64,000 nt of DNA from Megascapheus bottae (GCA_024803745.1 JANJXV010000010.1:31331525-31395524), one strand, 5' to 3'; counted from the first letter of the stretch, positions 32,013 through 43,975 are shown. Program-made: numbers and translations. Notes: generated by a model not told the origin, from the sequence alone.

Positions 32013-32242
32013 AGTTGGGTGCTGGTGACTCATGCCTGCAATCCTAGCTACTCAGTAGGCTGAGATCTGAGGATCCGAAGTTTGAAGCCAGCCCAGGCAG
32101 AAAAGTCCATGAGACTTTTATTTCCAATTAACTACCAGAAAACTGGAACTATGGTTCAAAGTGGTAGAGCACTAGCACTGAGCAAAACAGCTCAGGGCTA
32201 GTGCCAGGATCTGAATTCAAGCCCCACAACCAACCAAAAAAT
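32013..32242 (+). mobile_element. B1-Geo dimeric SINE
   Basis: Sense dimer: 'ggtgactcatgcctgcaatc', 'ttccaattaactaccagaaa', 'ttcaaagtggtagagcacta'. Approximate flanking repeats: 'aaaattgctctctg' near 31999 and 'aaaattgcattctg' near 32238. Confidence 0.86.
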
Positions 32243-32589
32243 TGCATTCTGGGCTACTCTAGACACATTCCAAGGCTAATGGCCATCCTGTTTTGGGCAA
32301 GGTGGGGCTAGATTCTCAGGCAAGGCATTGATCGGGTGGGTTGGCAGAAGTCCTATTTCAGCTCCACCACTTGGTTGATTGTGTGTTCTAATTGATAGAT
32401 TTGGCTTCTAGCCAGCAGACAAACCCTGTGAATGTGGTCGAAGGTTTTTCCTCTGTCAAGACACAGCACTTAGTCTTGCTGTCTGTGCTCCATGTCTCTG
32501 AGAATGGCTTGTATTCTCCAGAGAGACTTTGTGCAGATCTAAGCTGGGAGCCACCCAGACTAAAACACCATCTGTCCATCCATGACTCC

Positions 32590-33010
32590 ACTTATCTGTC
32601 CAACAAATATTTACCAAACAAGTTTCTAGGCCCAACCCTGCTAAGCTCTGGGGACTCCTTTAGCCATGAGAAAGAATGACAGGTCACTGTCCTGATGAAA
32701 CTTGATGTCTAGAAGTGGTAGATGCTAAATGGAATCACATAGTTGGTAAATTAACAGCAGTGGAAATCTGTAAAGAAAACTGTAGGTGTCTATAGGACCA
32801 CAGAGCTGTGGGATCTAATTCAGTCTTGAGGTTCAATGACTCTTTCTTAAGAAAATGCTATTTCTGTTGGGATCTGCAGGAGCTTGGCAGTGAAAAGCAG
32901 AACAGAGACTGAGTCTAACAGGGGAAGCATGGTGGTCCAGAAAGCAACAGATTAGGGTACCAGAGGGTGGTGAGTGGGAAGGGATGGAGAGATGTGTAAG
33001 GCCAGATGTT
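32590..33010 (-). mobile_element. L2 relic
   Basis: Antisense L2 3' end: 'ccaacaaatatttaccaaac', 'ctaagctctggggactcctt', 'ctgatgaaacttgatgtcta', then a decayed body. Approximate right limit. Confidence 0.6.
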
Positions 33011-33014
33011 CAAG

Positions 33015-33480
33015 GTTTCTAGAAGGCCTTTGGGCCTTTGCTCCAGTGGACTGAAGATCACTGATAGCTTATAGCAAAAACCATTTGACCAGATTTGGGT
33101 GCTATTCACACCATATAAGATGGGTTTGAATCCTCCTTGTGGGTGAACCTTAATTCAGTCCCAGCAGAAAATAATTGGAAGCTTTCATTTTATTGCCTAT
33201 TTATGAGCAGTAAGATCTAGAATTCTCTGTGAAAGAAATAATTCCTAAAGAAGAGGAGGATAGAAGCAATCTGACAGCTTTGAAGTAATGGCATATCAAC
33301 ACACAACCCAGAAACCAAACCTTGGGTCTTCCAAGGAAAACTGAAATTGAGTCAAATTGGCCAAAACAAACTTAATACTTTATCACCATTGATGGTTCTG
33401 CTAGGCCCAAATGTGCCACCGAATATCATACTGAGCATTCATGGTGATGTATTCTGAGGCCTTTGGAAGAGCCCATCACT
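33015..33480. other. Unique sequence, nothing recognised
   Basis: No gene or repeat recognised. Confidence 0.45.
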
Positions 33481-33483
33481 TTC

Positions 33484-33485
<2 letters not shown>

Positions 33486-33534
<49 letters not shown>
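33486..33534. repeat. (GT)n microsatellite
   Basis: About 24 GT units. Two apparent frames through it encode only Cys-Val repeats. Confidence 0.95.
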
Positions 33535-33535
<1 letters not shown>

Positions 33536-33579
33536 ACATGAATTTTGTTTCACAGAAACCTCTGCCTGCCAGGGAGGCA

Positions 33580-33705
33580 TTGTTACTTGTATTTTATTTG
33601 CTATTCAAAAAAAGGGGGCTTCCCAAGGGTCTTGAGACTTGTCCATAGTTGAGTGGTTAGGGAGGGGAGTCAGTTTTGGAACCCAGGATTGTTTGGCTTC
33701 AGTCC
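33580..33705 (-). mobile_element. MIR relic
   Basis: Antisense MIR 5' part: 'gtcttgagacttgtccatag', 'gtcagttttggaacccagga', 'ttgtttggcttcagtcc' (cf. ttgaacccaggtctgtctgactcc). Confidence 0.6.
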
Positions 33706-33709
33706 TTCT

Positions 33710-34375
33710 TGTCACAGCAGTCTGTCAGTGGAGGTCAGTTGAGTTCTGAGTTGAGTATCTAAGACAGAGAATGGCTGTCTTATCTAGGAGTGGGCATTGC
33801 CCACTTCTGTGACTGAAGCTGAAGTCTTCAGTCTTGGCTGTACTTGGCTGGTTGACTGGCACTTACTGAGACACTGGAGGGACTCACCATTGAGTTCTCT
33901 CCAACAATGGATGCTACTAGAGGTCATGGGTGGACTTCTCTTTGGGCTCCTCCTTCCAGCCTCTCCCTTTTCTCCCTTGCTCCTCTGCAGGCACAGTGCT
34001 TCAGCTGGGTTTGGGGACCTGGGTGATTTCCTTTCTGTGGTGTGTGCAGCGACTGCACATGTTCTGGGGCTTCCTGGCTATGGGAGGATGGTGTATGCAG
34101 GCAGAGACTCCAGATCCAGAGTGGGTATATGTTCTAGACACACAACATGTTAGGCAGAACACAGAATGTGAAGGACTGCCTCAGCACACCAGGCTGCAAA
34201 ACCTCCTTATCATACCTGCAGAATGTTCAAGCTTCTGGATCCATGAATCTCTAACCTTGTTCAAAGTGGGAAGCAGGTAACCTACTGTTTCTCCACAAAC
34301 AGAAACCAGCTTGATTCAGTGGTGAAGGATACAGCGATAAACTAATGTGATTAAAGACAAATAAAGGAGCCAGCA
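33710..34375. other. Unique sequence with unsupported frames
   Basis: Two overlapping plus-strand frames (33797-34153, 118 codons, and 33930-34280, 116 codons) share bases in different phases. No splice context or protein motif supports either. Confidence 0.5.
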
Positions 34376-34379
34376 AACA

Positions 34380-34880
34380 GAAAACTCCTATCAGCACGGG
34401 CCTTTAGTCAGACAATAAACAAATTAAACATGAAATGCACAGTATGTTTGATGACTGCAAAAGCAAAAGTCCAGGAAAATAAGCTTGGAGTGTTTAGGAC
34501 AGTCCAGGCAAGCCTCATCAGGAGAGCAATTGAACAGACACCTGAAGGAAGCGAGGGAGGAAAGATGAGGAAATCTGGGGAGAGAGCATTCCTGGCAGAG
34601 GAAACAGTAAGTGCAAAGGTCCTGAGACAGAAGTGTGCCTGTAGTGTTCAAGGAGCAGCAAGAGGCCAATGTGGCTGGAACTGTATGTAGTTGAAGATGG
34701 GGTTAGAAAGATAACTAGAGGTTTACAAGGCCTTGCAGCCTTTGGCTTTTCCTCTGAGCAAATGGAAAGCCATTGGATGTTTCTTAGGATAAGACTTGCA
34801 GGTTTTCAAGGGCCAACAGTAGAAAGTAGACTGCAGTCAAAAATAGAAGCAGGAAGAAAAGTCAGGAGCTGCTGTAAGAG
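34380..34880 (-). mobile_element. L2 relic
   Basis: Antisense L2 in good order: 'gagagcattcctggcagagg', 'aaacagtaagtgcaaaggtc', 'aaggagcagcaagaggccaa', 'ggcttttcctctgagcaaat', 'ggaaagccattggatgtttc'. This explains the open frames at 34424-34884. Confidence 0.78.
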
Positions 34881-35232
34881 ATGACAGTAGGCTTAGACGG
34901 GAATCAGCAGGGGTGGGGAAGTAATAGAATGCTACCCATAGTCTGAGGAAGAACCAAGGAGACTTGCATATGAACTAAAGTTGATTATTAAAATCCCTTT
35001 TTTCAAAAAAAAATCACTTTTTTCTCCTTACTACCCTCAAAATTTTCGGATCTAGATAATAAGCTTCATAGATAATTCATTATCCTTACTACTTCTCATA
35101 TGCTTTTATTTTAATGTTTTGTATACATCATTCTATCCTTCCTACAAAAATTATACAGGGAAAGATGAAAATTCCATTAGAAAATATTTTTTCCCAAGAA
35201 AGAGTGATTCCTAACGTGTGTGTTTTCTTTTT

Positions 35233-35428
35233 TTTTTTTTTTTGCCAGTCCTGGGCCTTGAACTCAGGGCCTGAGCACTGTCCTTGGGCTTTCTCAAGGC
35301 TAGAGCTCTACTACTTGAGTCACAGCACCTCTCCTGGCTTTTTTCTATGTATGTGGTACCGAAGAATCGAATCTTGGTCTTCATGCATGCTAGGCAAGCA
35401 CTTCACCACTCGGCCAAACTCCCAGCCC
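35233..35428 (-). mobile_element. IDL-Geo SINE with duplication
   Basis: Antisense dimer with T tail, Geo part 'ctgggccttgaactcagggc' and IDL part. Flanks tgttttcttttt (35221-35232) and tgtcttcttttt (35429-35440) differ at one base. The frame across it (35114-35470) is a SINE translation. Confidence 0.9.
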
Positions 35429-35444
35429 TGTCTTCTTTTTCTTT

Positions 35445-37075
35445 ATGTATTTGTATCGAATTTACATTGAACAGGCTGAGTGTGAGCTCTCTGTTTGTAT
35501 GAAGAGGACTCTCACTGTTCATGTCTCCTTTTGGGCTATATATCATAAAAGGCCTCTTTCTATGGTAGCAGCTAGAGACCCATTTCATTCTTTTATATAT
35601 CATGAAGAGAATTGTCTAGAAACAGATCTGACTCATTTCAATCTCTTTCTTAATCACTGTCTAAACTAGAGAATTAGACAAGCTCCAGGAACATGCCCTA
35701 GGCTGAATTCTATTTCTAGAAACAAGATGACATTTAAGGGTTCAAGGAATAAGTTTAACCCTCGTAGCAACCTGCGTGGAGTATCTTTCCTGTTCTGGGG
35801 AGTGGCGGGGCAGGTGTCACAGCTCCTTTATTCTTTTAGTCTGAAAGTCTGTTGCAGTGGGAAAAAAACAATCTATGGGCATTTTATGTTCTTGGTTCCC
35901 CCCTGACTGCAGTTCATTGCAAACATTGCCAGTGATAGTGAAAGAACCAAGGGAGGCAGATCAGCCTGGCCTTCCATGATAGTAAGCAGATTGGCCAAAC
36001 CAAAATGGAAGTGTCTGGCTCAGTAAGAACAAGTGATGTGAGCAAATGAAAGGAGTTCTCTATATCTGCATGCTTCCCCTGGGTGACCAGAACATTGCAT
36101 TTATTGTCATCATGGCAATGGCATGGGCAGGGTGTGTAATTGTAAGAAAGGCAATTATAAAATACACAAGTAGTTAATTAAGAATGACCAGATCATTCCC
36201 TCCTAAAAACAGTTTTGATATTTACAGAAGAAATAAGAAAGGGAGACTCTTGACAGCCTATCTGGCCATCTTCCCCATAGTTTAAGCTACAGATTTTGCT
36301 GGCTTTCTCTGAAGGGATATGTCATGAAGTAGATAGGTGATAGATCAGCATGCTGATGAAACCCATTTCAGGGATCAGCTTTCCAGGGGGGGAGGGTTCA
36401 GAAGCTCCTCTTGCAGGATGTAATGTTACAACTTTGCAGGATGTGGATTTCCATGGTTTCCAGTTCTGGGGCCTGGGCTCCCAATTCAGTCACTGCCCTT
36501 TCCTCTGCTCTCCTGGTCCAGTGTAGAGAGGAGTGGTACATGATCTTATGTTCTTCTCCTGTTTGTTGGCCTGATTTTAACAATGGCCACGACTACAGTT
36601 CTGAGCAGTCAGTATGGGCACAGTGGAAAGCAGTAGAAAACAGACCTGGGAAGAAGATTAGGTCCAACTGGATCACAGCATGTAGGGCTGGAGACATAGA
36701 TGGGGGAGGGGACGGGGTAGGAGACGCTAGACCATGCACAATGCACTGGAGCTTGGATCTTCCCAGCCCAGCAGGGCTGGATATTTGCCTTGGTACCCAA
36801 TGCCACTCCCCTCAGCTAGAACGTGGTGGCTAGATGCATAGGCCAGAAAGAAAGGGGAATGCTCCGGTGTGTGGCATGCTGGATGGGATGAATGGCTGCT
36901 ACCACTGAAATGTAGGAACCAGTCCCTTAACCTTTGGTGCAAGTCATTAGGCATATTATTGCTTTTGAAGTAGCAAAAGACTCTTGGTTTTATTATGATG
37001 ATCAAAAATATTTATGAAACCTGAGTCATTCTGTAATATAGTTTTTAAGGAGACAGATTTATTGCCCTTAAAGAA
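35445..37075. other. Unique sequence, possible conserved stretch
   Basis: No exon is supported, including the 140-codon frame at 36411-36833, which overlaps minus-strand frames of similar size. The stretch 35920-36190 is repeat-free, with 'ggcaattataaaat' and 'tagttaattaag', and might be conserved. Confidence 0.45.
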
Positions 37076-37079
37076 TTCT

Positions 37080-37460
37080 CATAGACTTGTGGTAGGGATA
37101 TCCTAGAGGGAATATGAAAGAGCTGGAGCATTTCCTGATCACTAGAATTGAGGATAATAGCTGGTGGGGTGATTACGGACACGAGATAGAGCTACAGTGG
37201 CCATTAAATAAAGCTTCACGAATGAGGTAGGATTTGGTGTGGGACTTAATGGAGGTCCAAGGTTTAGAGAAACAGAGACAAGGACAGGCCAGGCAGATAT
37301 GTCAGGGTTCAGGTGAAGGCTCTAGGAGATGTTCAAGAAGGAATGGGGATAAATATTGCAAAGAGGGTATCAATAAATACACATGTGTGGGGAAAAAGAG
37401 AGGAGAGGCAAAGATATTTCAGAGCATGGGGAGGTCATTGGAGAGCTGCCATTAATTGTG
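37080..37460 (-). mobile_element. Possible L2 relic
   Basis: 'aagcttcacgaatgaggtag', then 'gatttggtgtgggacttaat', and later 'catggggaggtcattggaga' resemble antisense L2 (gaaggcttcctagaggaggt ... gatttgagctgggcctt). Diverged. Confidence 0.45.
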
Positions 37461-37464
37461 TGAC

Positions 37465-39035
37465 GCTCCCTGCAAGGGTGATTGGTTCTGGGGGAAATGA
37501 CTTTGGGACTTGCTAACTGAAGGCTAAGAATACACATGGGTAGGGGTTTGTGTGGTTCAAGGGGACAGTTAGAGTTGGCAAAATGTATCTGGGGATCGCT
37601 TGCTGTCCTCTTAGAATGATGTGATTGGCTGAACTCTTTAGAACTGAGCAGCGGAAGCTGTAGTCTGAGTTTTATTCATGTTCACATTTGAGAGTAGAAA
37701 GGGGAGGTGAATACGGACAAAGGTTTAGAGTTCTGTGTGGTCTCAGGATGGACAAAAGGGGAGATTCCTGACATAGGTGCCAGGTAGGGAAACTAGTGGC
37801 TTTTCATCTTGGCTCACCATTTTAATTACCTGGAGGGAATGAAGAAAAGGAATACCAAAGCCAATTTCTAAGCCACCTCATACCTCCTCCAAGTCTTCAG
37901 TTTGAAAGCCTGCGAATGTTTTCGCAGGTGACTCAAGCCATGTGGGTCTGCTATCAGTGCTGATGAACCAGTGGTAGTGATAAAAGATGATGAATAAGAT
38001 ACACTTGAGGGGACAATGAGGATGAGGAAGTTTTTCTGGATATCCACCCCCGCTTCTTTCGTTAGAGCTTTATTTTTAGCATAGAGAAGACCAGAGCTCT
38101 TTCTCTATCCGTCAGGGGAAGGAGTCTGATTGAAAAATATGAGGGACTAGAGATAAGAGACAGTCCCATGTCCCAGTGGTGCAATCAGCTACAGAAAAAG
38201 CAGAGGGACCTCTTTCTTCCTCCTGTGGCCAAAATCCTGAGGGAGAGGTGACAGGGAGGAGGTAGGTTACAATGGAATTCAAGGAAGTGGAGGCAATTTC
38301 TACATTCATCAACTTTGAGTCTTGCATTCTGAGCCATTTCCAAATAAAGCTTGGTGAATTTTCTTTGAAAACTGATTCAACGCACACCTTCCAGACTCCT
38401 CCTGAGGACTTTTGTTGAGCAAATTCTGTGACACTTTCATCATGTCAGTAAGCCAGGAAATACAGGTTATGAAAGTTGAGAGTGACAAAAAGGAGCGAAG
38501 TTGTGTGGTTTCACTTGAGCTTATCTTCAGAAAGTGTCTCTTTCACAGCTTCTGAGGGGACACACTCCATGTGACATTTTGTTCTTGTGTTTTCAAGAGG
38601 CTGCAGCAAAGAGGAAGGAAGAAGTCATAGGCACCTGCTCTCCCCCTCCCTGTGCCCCGTCCCCTAGCATCCTGCCAGTCATGCTTGATGGTGGAAGGGA
38701 GCATGCTGAGGGCTGGGTCTTAGGACCATGTTAAAAACGGGTTTTCAGCACTGTGACAGGAAGTGTGGGTCATGAATCACACTTCACACTTTTCTGCAGC
38801 TGGTTTTCTGGCTCTGAAATTTCCTCCTACCTTCTCCCCACCTCCCAGTGTCTGCATGATCCCTCTGCTATTTGCAGATTCTCTTTGTAGATGTGAGGCC
38901 CACCCTGAGTGTGTTCTGATACAAGCAGGCCAGGGAGTGAAGATCACACCACAGTGTACTTTAAGTTAGGGTGTGAACTCTTATCTAGCATCTCCTTCTA
39001 GAATATATCTTTTCTTTTATTAGAAGAGAAGGCCA
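37465..39035. other. Unique sequence with a short hairpin
   Basis: No gene recognised. It contains the 8-bp-stem hairpin at 37909-37928. Confidence 0.45.
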
Positions 39036-39039
39036 ACAT

Positions 39040-39262
39040 CATTATTAACAATAGTGCTCATTGTATATCTCGGCTCTGTTATGAATTTATGTATCTTGAT
39101 GTACTGAAACCTCCAAACAACTTCACGATATAGTTTTTTGATTGCTATTTTTACAGGGGGGGGACTCAAAAGACTCAGGGGAGACATGCTGCTTCCAAAT
39201 CCTACAGCTAATGAATGGCAACTAGGGGATTTGAACTTATGTGACTTCAAACCCAGAGTTCT
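39040..39262 (-). mobile_element. MIR relic
   Basis: Antisense MIR: 'caacttcacgatatagtttt', 'tacagctaatgaatggcaac', 'gatttgaacttatgtgactt', 'aaacccagagttctt'. Confidence 0.6.
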
Positions 39263-39269
39263 TACCCTA

Positions 39270-39625
39270 TATACAATAAAACAGATAGAAAATGCAGCTA
39301 AGTAAGGCTGGATGTGGTGATGCCAATGCCAGCCTGGGCTACTTCGATGAACCCCTGAGAACCTGGAAGAACTCCTATGACTTCATAGAATAGGTGAGGC
39401 TGCTGACATTGAGACCGTCAGCAACCAACCCTCATGAGAGAGGCCACATGTGGACTTAGACCTAAATATTCCAGGTGCCATATACAACTGAACCTTTCAG
39501 ACTATACCATGTGCAGGGCATAACATACTTTCAGGATACTAAGGGGCAAATGTCTAATATGCTTTTGAATCTGGAAGTCACTGTGTCTCCAGGACCCTGA
39601 TATATTCATTGACAGGATGGGTGCA
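39270..39625. other. Unassigned sequence
   Basis: A weak B1-like piece may lie at 39306-39350 ('ggctggatgtggtgatgcc', then 'gccagcctgggctacttcg'). Otherwise nothing recognised. Confidence 0.4.
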
Positions 39626-39629
39626 CTTG

Positions 39630-40440
39630 GCCTTCAACCTAGCTCCTTCCCTGTCTAAAACTGGACTCATTGCACCCCTCTCCATTTTGCTCCATCCTTA
39701 TTGCTATCTCAGTCAGCTCCCCCAGGCTGCAAACCTGAAACATGATGGAATTTGCCTCCCTCTCACTATGTAGTTCTAAAAGTTCTTTCATCACATTTCT
39801 CATGATCATTGGCATCACTGACAGCCTCTGTTTCCCCCCTCTCCCTATCTCAAACAGCATTTCCAGTTGAGTTCTTCAATCCCTAAGGCTCAGACTTGCT
39901 GAAACCTCCTTCTGTCTCAACTCTTGCCTTCAATGCTTCCAGCCAAACAAGTCTTAAGAAGATCCTGGCTTATTTTGTGTTCGGATTCGCATTGCTATGT
40001 GCTGGGCATTCTCCTGCTAGTACAAAGAACACGACCCTGTTATGGCACTGCCTGACTCAGTGGTCTACAGCCCCTGAATGATGACAACCTGCCCTTCTCT
40101 AGGCTTGTCAACCTCTCAGCGCCATCTCATGCTGATGGTCCTCCTTGCTCTTGCTTACCTCTGCAGCTTGCTTAAGCTTTGGCCAAGCCAAGACATCTGC
40201 TGTTCTTTAGCAGATATTTATATCTATATATTTGTATCTCTATATAACTCATATTCATGTTTCAAAAATCAGTTCAAATCTCATTTTTCCAGTGAATATT
40301 TCTCTCCCTGGTCACCCTCACCCAGGAGAATTTCTCCTGTCTCATGGTCTTACAACACTTAGTGTTGCCATTCTTTGCGGAACTGCTGCTTATAATGCAT
40401 AGATGGATTCATTTTCATGATGACTGATAGGAGAAGACAA
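39630..40440 (+). mobile_element. L2 relic
   Basis: Sense L2: 'cttctgtctcaactcttgcc', 'tcagcgccatctcatgctga', 'ttcaaatctcatttttccag', 'tctctccctggtcaccctca', 'tctcatggtcttacaacact'. The frames at 39639-40362 fall in it. Confidence 0.65.
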
Positions 40441-40714
40441 GTTTATTGTAAATGTACTAGTCCCTCTGGGTAGTGTGTTAGAGGAACACATTCTGCTGGG
40501 TACAGTGTTCTGTTCCTATGGATGGAGCTCAGAGTCCATATCTGAAGCCTAGGTGTCAGGCTTACCCACTTGGACCAAATGTTGCTGGTAAGATGGCCAA
40601 ATTGCACAGAGGCCTGGGTTACTATCTCTGTTTGGCAATAGTTTCAAGAATTTCTGCATTTGTCCTTCAGCAATTCATCCAAGAGTTCTGTCAGCTGATG
40701 AAGAAAAGGACTGG

Positions 40715-40915
40715 CTTAGCAATAGCAGCTGTTTATTGCATGCCTACTCTGTGCTGGGTATTAGGTAAAATACATCATCCACTTCATCTGGTTCAATCCC
40801 CAGTATCCACATATGGTAGAGACTGTTACAATAATTCCTTTTTATATGGGAAGATATGGGGTTAGGAGAAGTTTAATAATGTGTTCAAGTTCACACAGAG
40901 GGTAGCAGATGTGAT
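40715..40915 (-). mobile_element. MIR, near full length
   Basis: Antisense MIR from 'gctgtttattgcatgcctac' and 'tctgtgctgggtattaggta' to 'ataatgtgttcaagttcaca' and 'cagagggtagcagatg'. One of the better-kept MIR copies here. Confidence 0.75.
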
Positions 40916-40948
40916 CAAGGGAGTACAGGCCTGTTTGTTTCTACTCTT

Positions 40949-41138
40949 TTTTTTTCCAGTCCTGGGCTTGAGCTCAGGGCCTGAGCCCTGTCCTTGGACT
41001 TTCTCAAGGCTAGAGCTCTATCATTTGAGACTCCCCACCACTTCCAGCTTTTTTCTATGTATGTGGTATCGAGGAATCGAACCTGGGTCTTCATGCATGC
41101 TAGGCGAGCACTCCACCACTAGGCTAAACTCCTGGCCC
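40949..41138 (-). mobile_element. IDL-Geo SINE with duplication
   Basis: Antisense dimer with short T tail, Geo part, and IDL part with box B read in sense 'ggttcgattcc'. The perfect 13-bp duplication tgtttctactctt lies at 40936-40948 and 41139-41151. Confidence 0.93.
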
Positions 41139-41151
41139 TGTTTCTACTCTT

Positions 41152-41222
41152 AATTCTCCCTCCCTCCCCCTTCTCTCTCCTTCCTTCTTTCTTTCTTTTT
41201 TTCTTTTTTTTTCTTCTTTTTG
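41152..41222. repeat. Pyrimidine tract
   Basis: CT/CCCT/CTTT-rich run, almost free of purines, just right of the SINE duplication. Confidence 0.85.
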
Positions 41223-41418
41223 GCAGCACTGGTGTTTAAACTCAAGGCCTGAAGCTTACAATATATTTACTCAACTGAGCTATAATGTGGGCCCTTGGTT
41301 AACCTGGTTATTTTTGACAGAGGTTATCACTTCCAGCCAGTCTCTGGACTGTGATCTTTCTATTTTAGGATTCCCAATGTATCTGGGATGAGGGTTACAT
41401 GTCACTGGGCCCAGCTCT
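41218..41418 (-). mobile_element. Old ID/B1-type SINE fragments
   Basis: 'ggcagcactggtgtttaaac' with 'tttactcaactgagctataa' looks ID-like in antisense (41218-41295). It is followed by a B1-like antisense part ending 'tacatgtcactgggcccagc' (41308-41418). Strongly diverged. Confidence 0.5.
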
Positions 41419-41419
41419 T

Positions 41420-41675
41420 GGTTGAGGTCTCTTTATTGAACTTTTCTGTCTGTCCTCAAATCTTCCCAATCTTACCCTCCTATGTCATTAGGATTATTGG
41501 CATCTGGATCTACCTTTAACCTTTAACCCTTCTACACAGGAAAGGGTGGCTGTACAAGTATCAAGGACATGGAAGGCTTTCCAGTTTTTCAAAGGAACCC
41601 TGGAACTGGTAGTCTTTGCCATCTGAACAACTTTCTGTGGAATGGGGAATATTTTCGGAATAGCATGTTTCCAAA
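41420..41675. other. Unique sequence, nothing recognised
   Basis: No gene or repeat recognised. Confidence 0.4.
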
Positions 41676-41700
41676 TGAAAAAATGTTATATTCAATTTTT

Positions 41701-41965
41701 TCCATATATTTTTATTGTAATTAATAAAAGGGTTACATTATATTCACCAGATAGAAGGTGTATTACTTCACAAATATTGACCCTTTCTCATGTCATGGTC
41801 CCCATTTCCCTCCCGCTCATCTTGATTTCCCCCTTCCCTATTTGATTTCAAATAACCAATTAAGCATATATAAAATATATCAGATAACAAGGTGAAATAT
41901 TGTAACAATATGAGATAACCAAGGGATAGCAAAAGAAATGAGAGATAACATAGTACATTAAGGAC
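41701..41965 (-). mobile_element. 5'-truncated L1 insertion with 25-bp duplication
   Basis: Antisense L1 3' UTR. In sense its end reads 'attaattacaataaaaatat', the same terminus as the copy at 58486-58628. A perfect 25-bp duplication (tgaaaaaatg...caattttt) lies at 41676-41700 and 41966-41990. The junction, ctttt|aaaaattg in sense, fits the L1 endonuclease TT|AAAA site. Only about 265 bp was inserted and no ORF is included. Confidence 0.9.
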
Positions 41966-41994
41966 TGAAAAAATGTTATATTCAATTTTTAAAA

Positions 41995-42465
41995 GGGTTT
42001 CAAGTGATAGCTGTGTGGTCATCACCTTATTCTATCCTGAAAGCTCAACCCTGGACAACTGATAAGAAAGGGTGTAAAAGGGCGCATGCATTGCAGTGTT
42101 TTCTAGGAAAACTGCTGGGTGAAAGGCTTGTTGAGAGATTTCACAGTAGAAATAAATGATCCTAGCAGTTCTGTTTCCAGCAGATAGTGAAATCTTCTCT
42201 CTGGGGGATATGATCCCTACCCTTGTTGATGGTTTGCACTGGTTCAGGTGGCCTGAATGGTCTCATGTGGCAATCATTTGTTATTTTGGGTCGCCATTGG
42301 TTGTCAGGGGAGAGGAATGCCTCCTTTTATAGGGACCCAGGTTCTGTGACTTAGTGATGGAATTTGTACCCATTGCAGAGGTCCTTGTTTTTGTGGCTTT
42401 ACACTATACGATTGAAAAGGCAGGCTCCTGGGAATAGTGGTGGCATAAGTCTTAAAAAGTCTGCT
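41995..42465. other. Unique sequence, nothing recognised
   Basis: No gene or repeat recognised. Confidence 0.45.
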
Positions 42466-42468
42466 TTT

Positions 42469-42565
42469 GGGGGCTGGGAACATGGCCTAGTGGTAGAGTG
42501 CTTGCTTAGCAAGCATGAAGCCCTGGATTTGATTCCATTATAGGTGTGTACCACTATTTCACCCC
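42469..42565 (+). mobile_element. IDL monomer, joined to B1 head remnant
   Basis: Sense IDL ('ggcctagtggtagagtgctt', 'gcttagcaagcatgaagccc', 'ggatttgattcc') stops at about 42538. It runs straight into 'attataggtgtgtaccacta', which looks like the antisense 5' end of a B1-type monomer. Confidence 0.75.
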
Positions 42566-42569
42566 TTGA

Positions 42570-43975
42570 GAGCTTTATTTAACATTTATGTTCAGTTAAT
42601 TATTTATTTAACATTTAAATAATCCAGTAGGTCTTCTAGGCTAGGGTTGAGTCTCTTTGGCTTGGCTTCCATATGGTTATCCTTGGTTCAATCACTGGTG
42701 GTGATGGAATATTTGGACTGGCTATAAAACCTCAAACAAAGAACCACCTTTTGTTTTGATAAGGCAGATGGTGGTAGTAGATTTCAGATCTGTCCAAATT
42801 TTCTAGACGGAGAGAAGTAAGGATTCCAGAAGGAATCCTTAAAAGAGGACAGAATGGGTGCTGGATGGGTAACATCTAGTCACTGTGGTCTGTGTCATTC
42901 TCCTCTTGACAATTTTTTCTCTTCCCGGCTTCCAAAAGAGTTTACCCTTTGCCAGGTGTCGTTACCTCCCAAGAATACTTTGCTTATGTCTTAGAAAAAT
43001 AAATAGACAGCCAATTTTCAGATTATACCTTCCTTAGTTCTGCTGTAAATTATATGACTTGCTTTTGGCAAAGCCCAGAGTCAAAAGTGGCTCTCCCTGT
43101 TACCCCTTCATCAACTCAAAGAATGAATGGCATTCACTGAACTTGTGTATCTAAGCAGGCATTTGCCCACCTCTGAGCGGTTAGCTAAATTTATGGGGAA
43201 AATTGTAACTTCTCACATAGTTCCATGCATTAAGGCCAAGGTGAGGAGTATGGGCCAAACCTTCACTTATGGTATTTATAAGATTTGTAAATCTGGAGGA
43301 AACCTAGTGTGGCCACCTTAACCACATGAAAATTCCACATTTTCCTCAGCATATCCCATATGGTTGGAAATTAGCATAAAGTATAGGAATTTGGCAAAAG
43401 CTGATTAGAGAAGACACAGCACTGGAAATCAAGAAGTCTGGGCTCTGGCCTCAACTCCAATCCTAACCAACAGGGTGGTCTCCTTGTGTCTCTGATCTTG
43501 AATTTCTCCTTATAAATAAATTCAGGATTCAATTTATATAGATTAGTGGGTGCTGGGTGATTGCATCCCAGCTCAGGTACTCATTAGTTCAGCTCCCCCA
43601 TCTGAATATGCTGCAAGAGTAAATTTACCTTAGCCCTTTAAGAGTCCCCAGGTAATTTCATTTTTGATAGCTTTTTAAAGGATTTAAAGATTTTCCTGGA
43701 TATAACTGAAGACATTGTAAAGTTTTAGAATTCCAGGTTCAAATAATTCACTTGAGTAAAACTCTTGTGTTTTGGAAATATTCTCAAGTCTTGAAAGACC
43801 CCTTCCCCTAGTTGGGCCACTATGCTGGGTTTGTTGATTCTTTGGGGAGGAAAATCAGGCAGGTTTCCCAGCTATTTCCTAAAATGGATGCATTAAAAAA
43901 AATCATGTCTAATGGTATGACTCTTGTGAACAATTAACAAATCATTTAACAAAATGAATACCAGAAAGCTAAACA
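42570..43975. other. Unique sequence, nothing recognised
   Basis: No exon supported. A weak MIR-like stretch may lie at 43410-43520. Confidence 0.45.

Noticed and set aside
33441..33648. Cys-Val repeat frames, also at 53613-53873, 1696-1920 and 57408-57695
   Set aside because: Readthrough of GT or CA microsatellites.
33797..34280. Two overlapping 116-118-codon plus frames
   Set aside because: Both occupy the same bases in different phases; no motif, splice context or codon bias supports either.
36411..36833. 140-codon plus-strand frame
   Set aside because: Longest in the window, but it overlaps minus-strand frames of similar size, has no recognised domain and lacks convincing exon borders.
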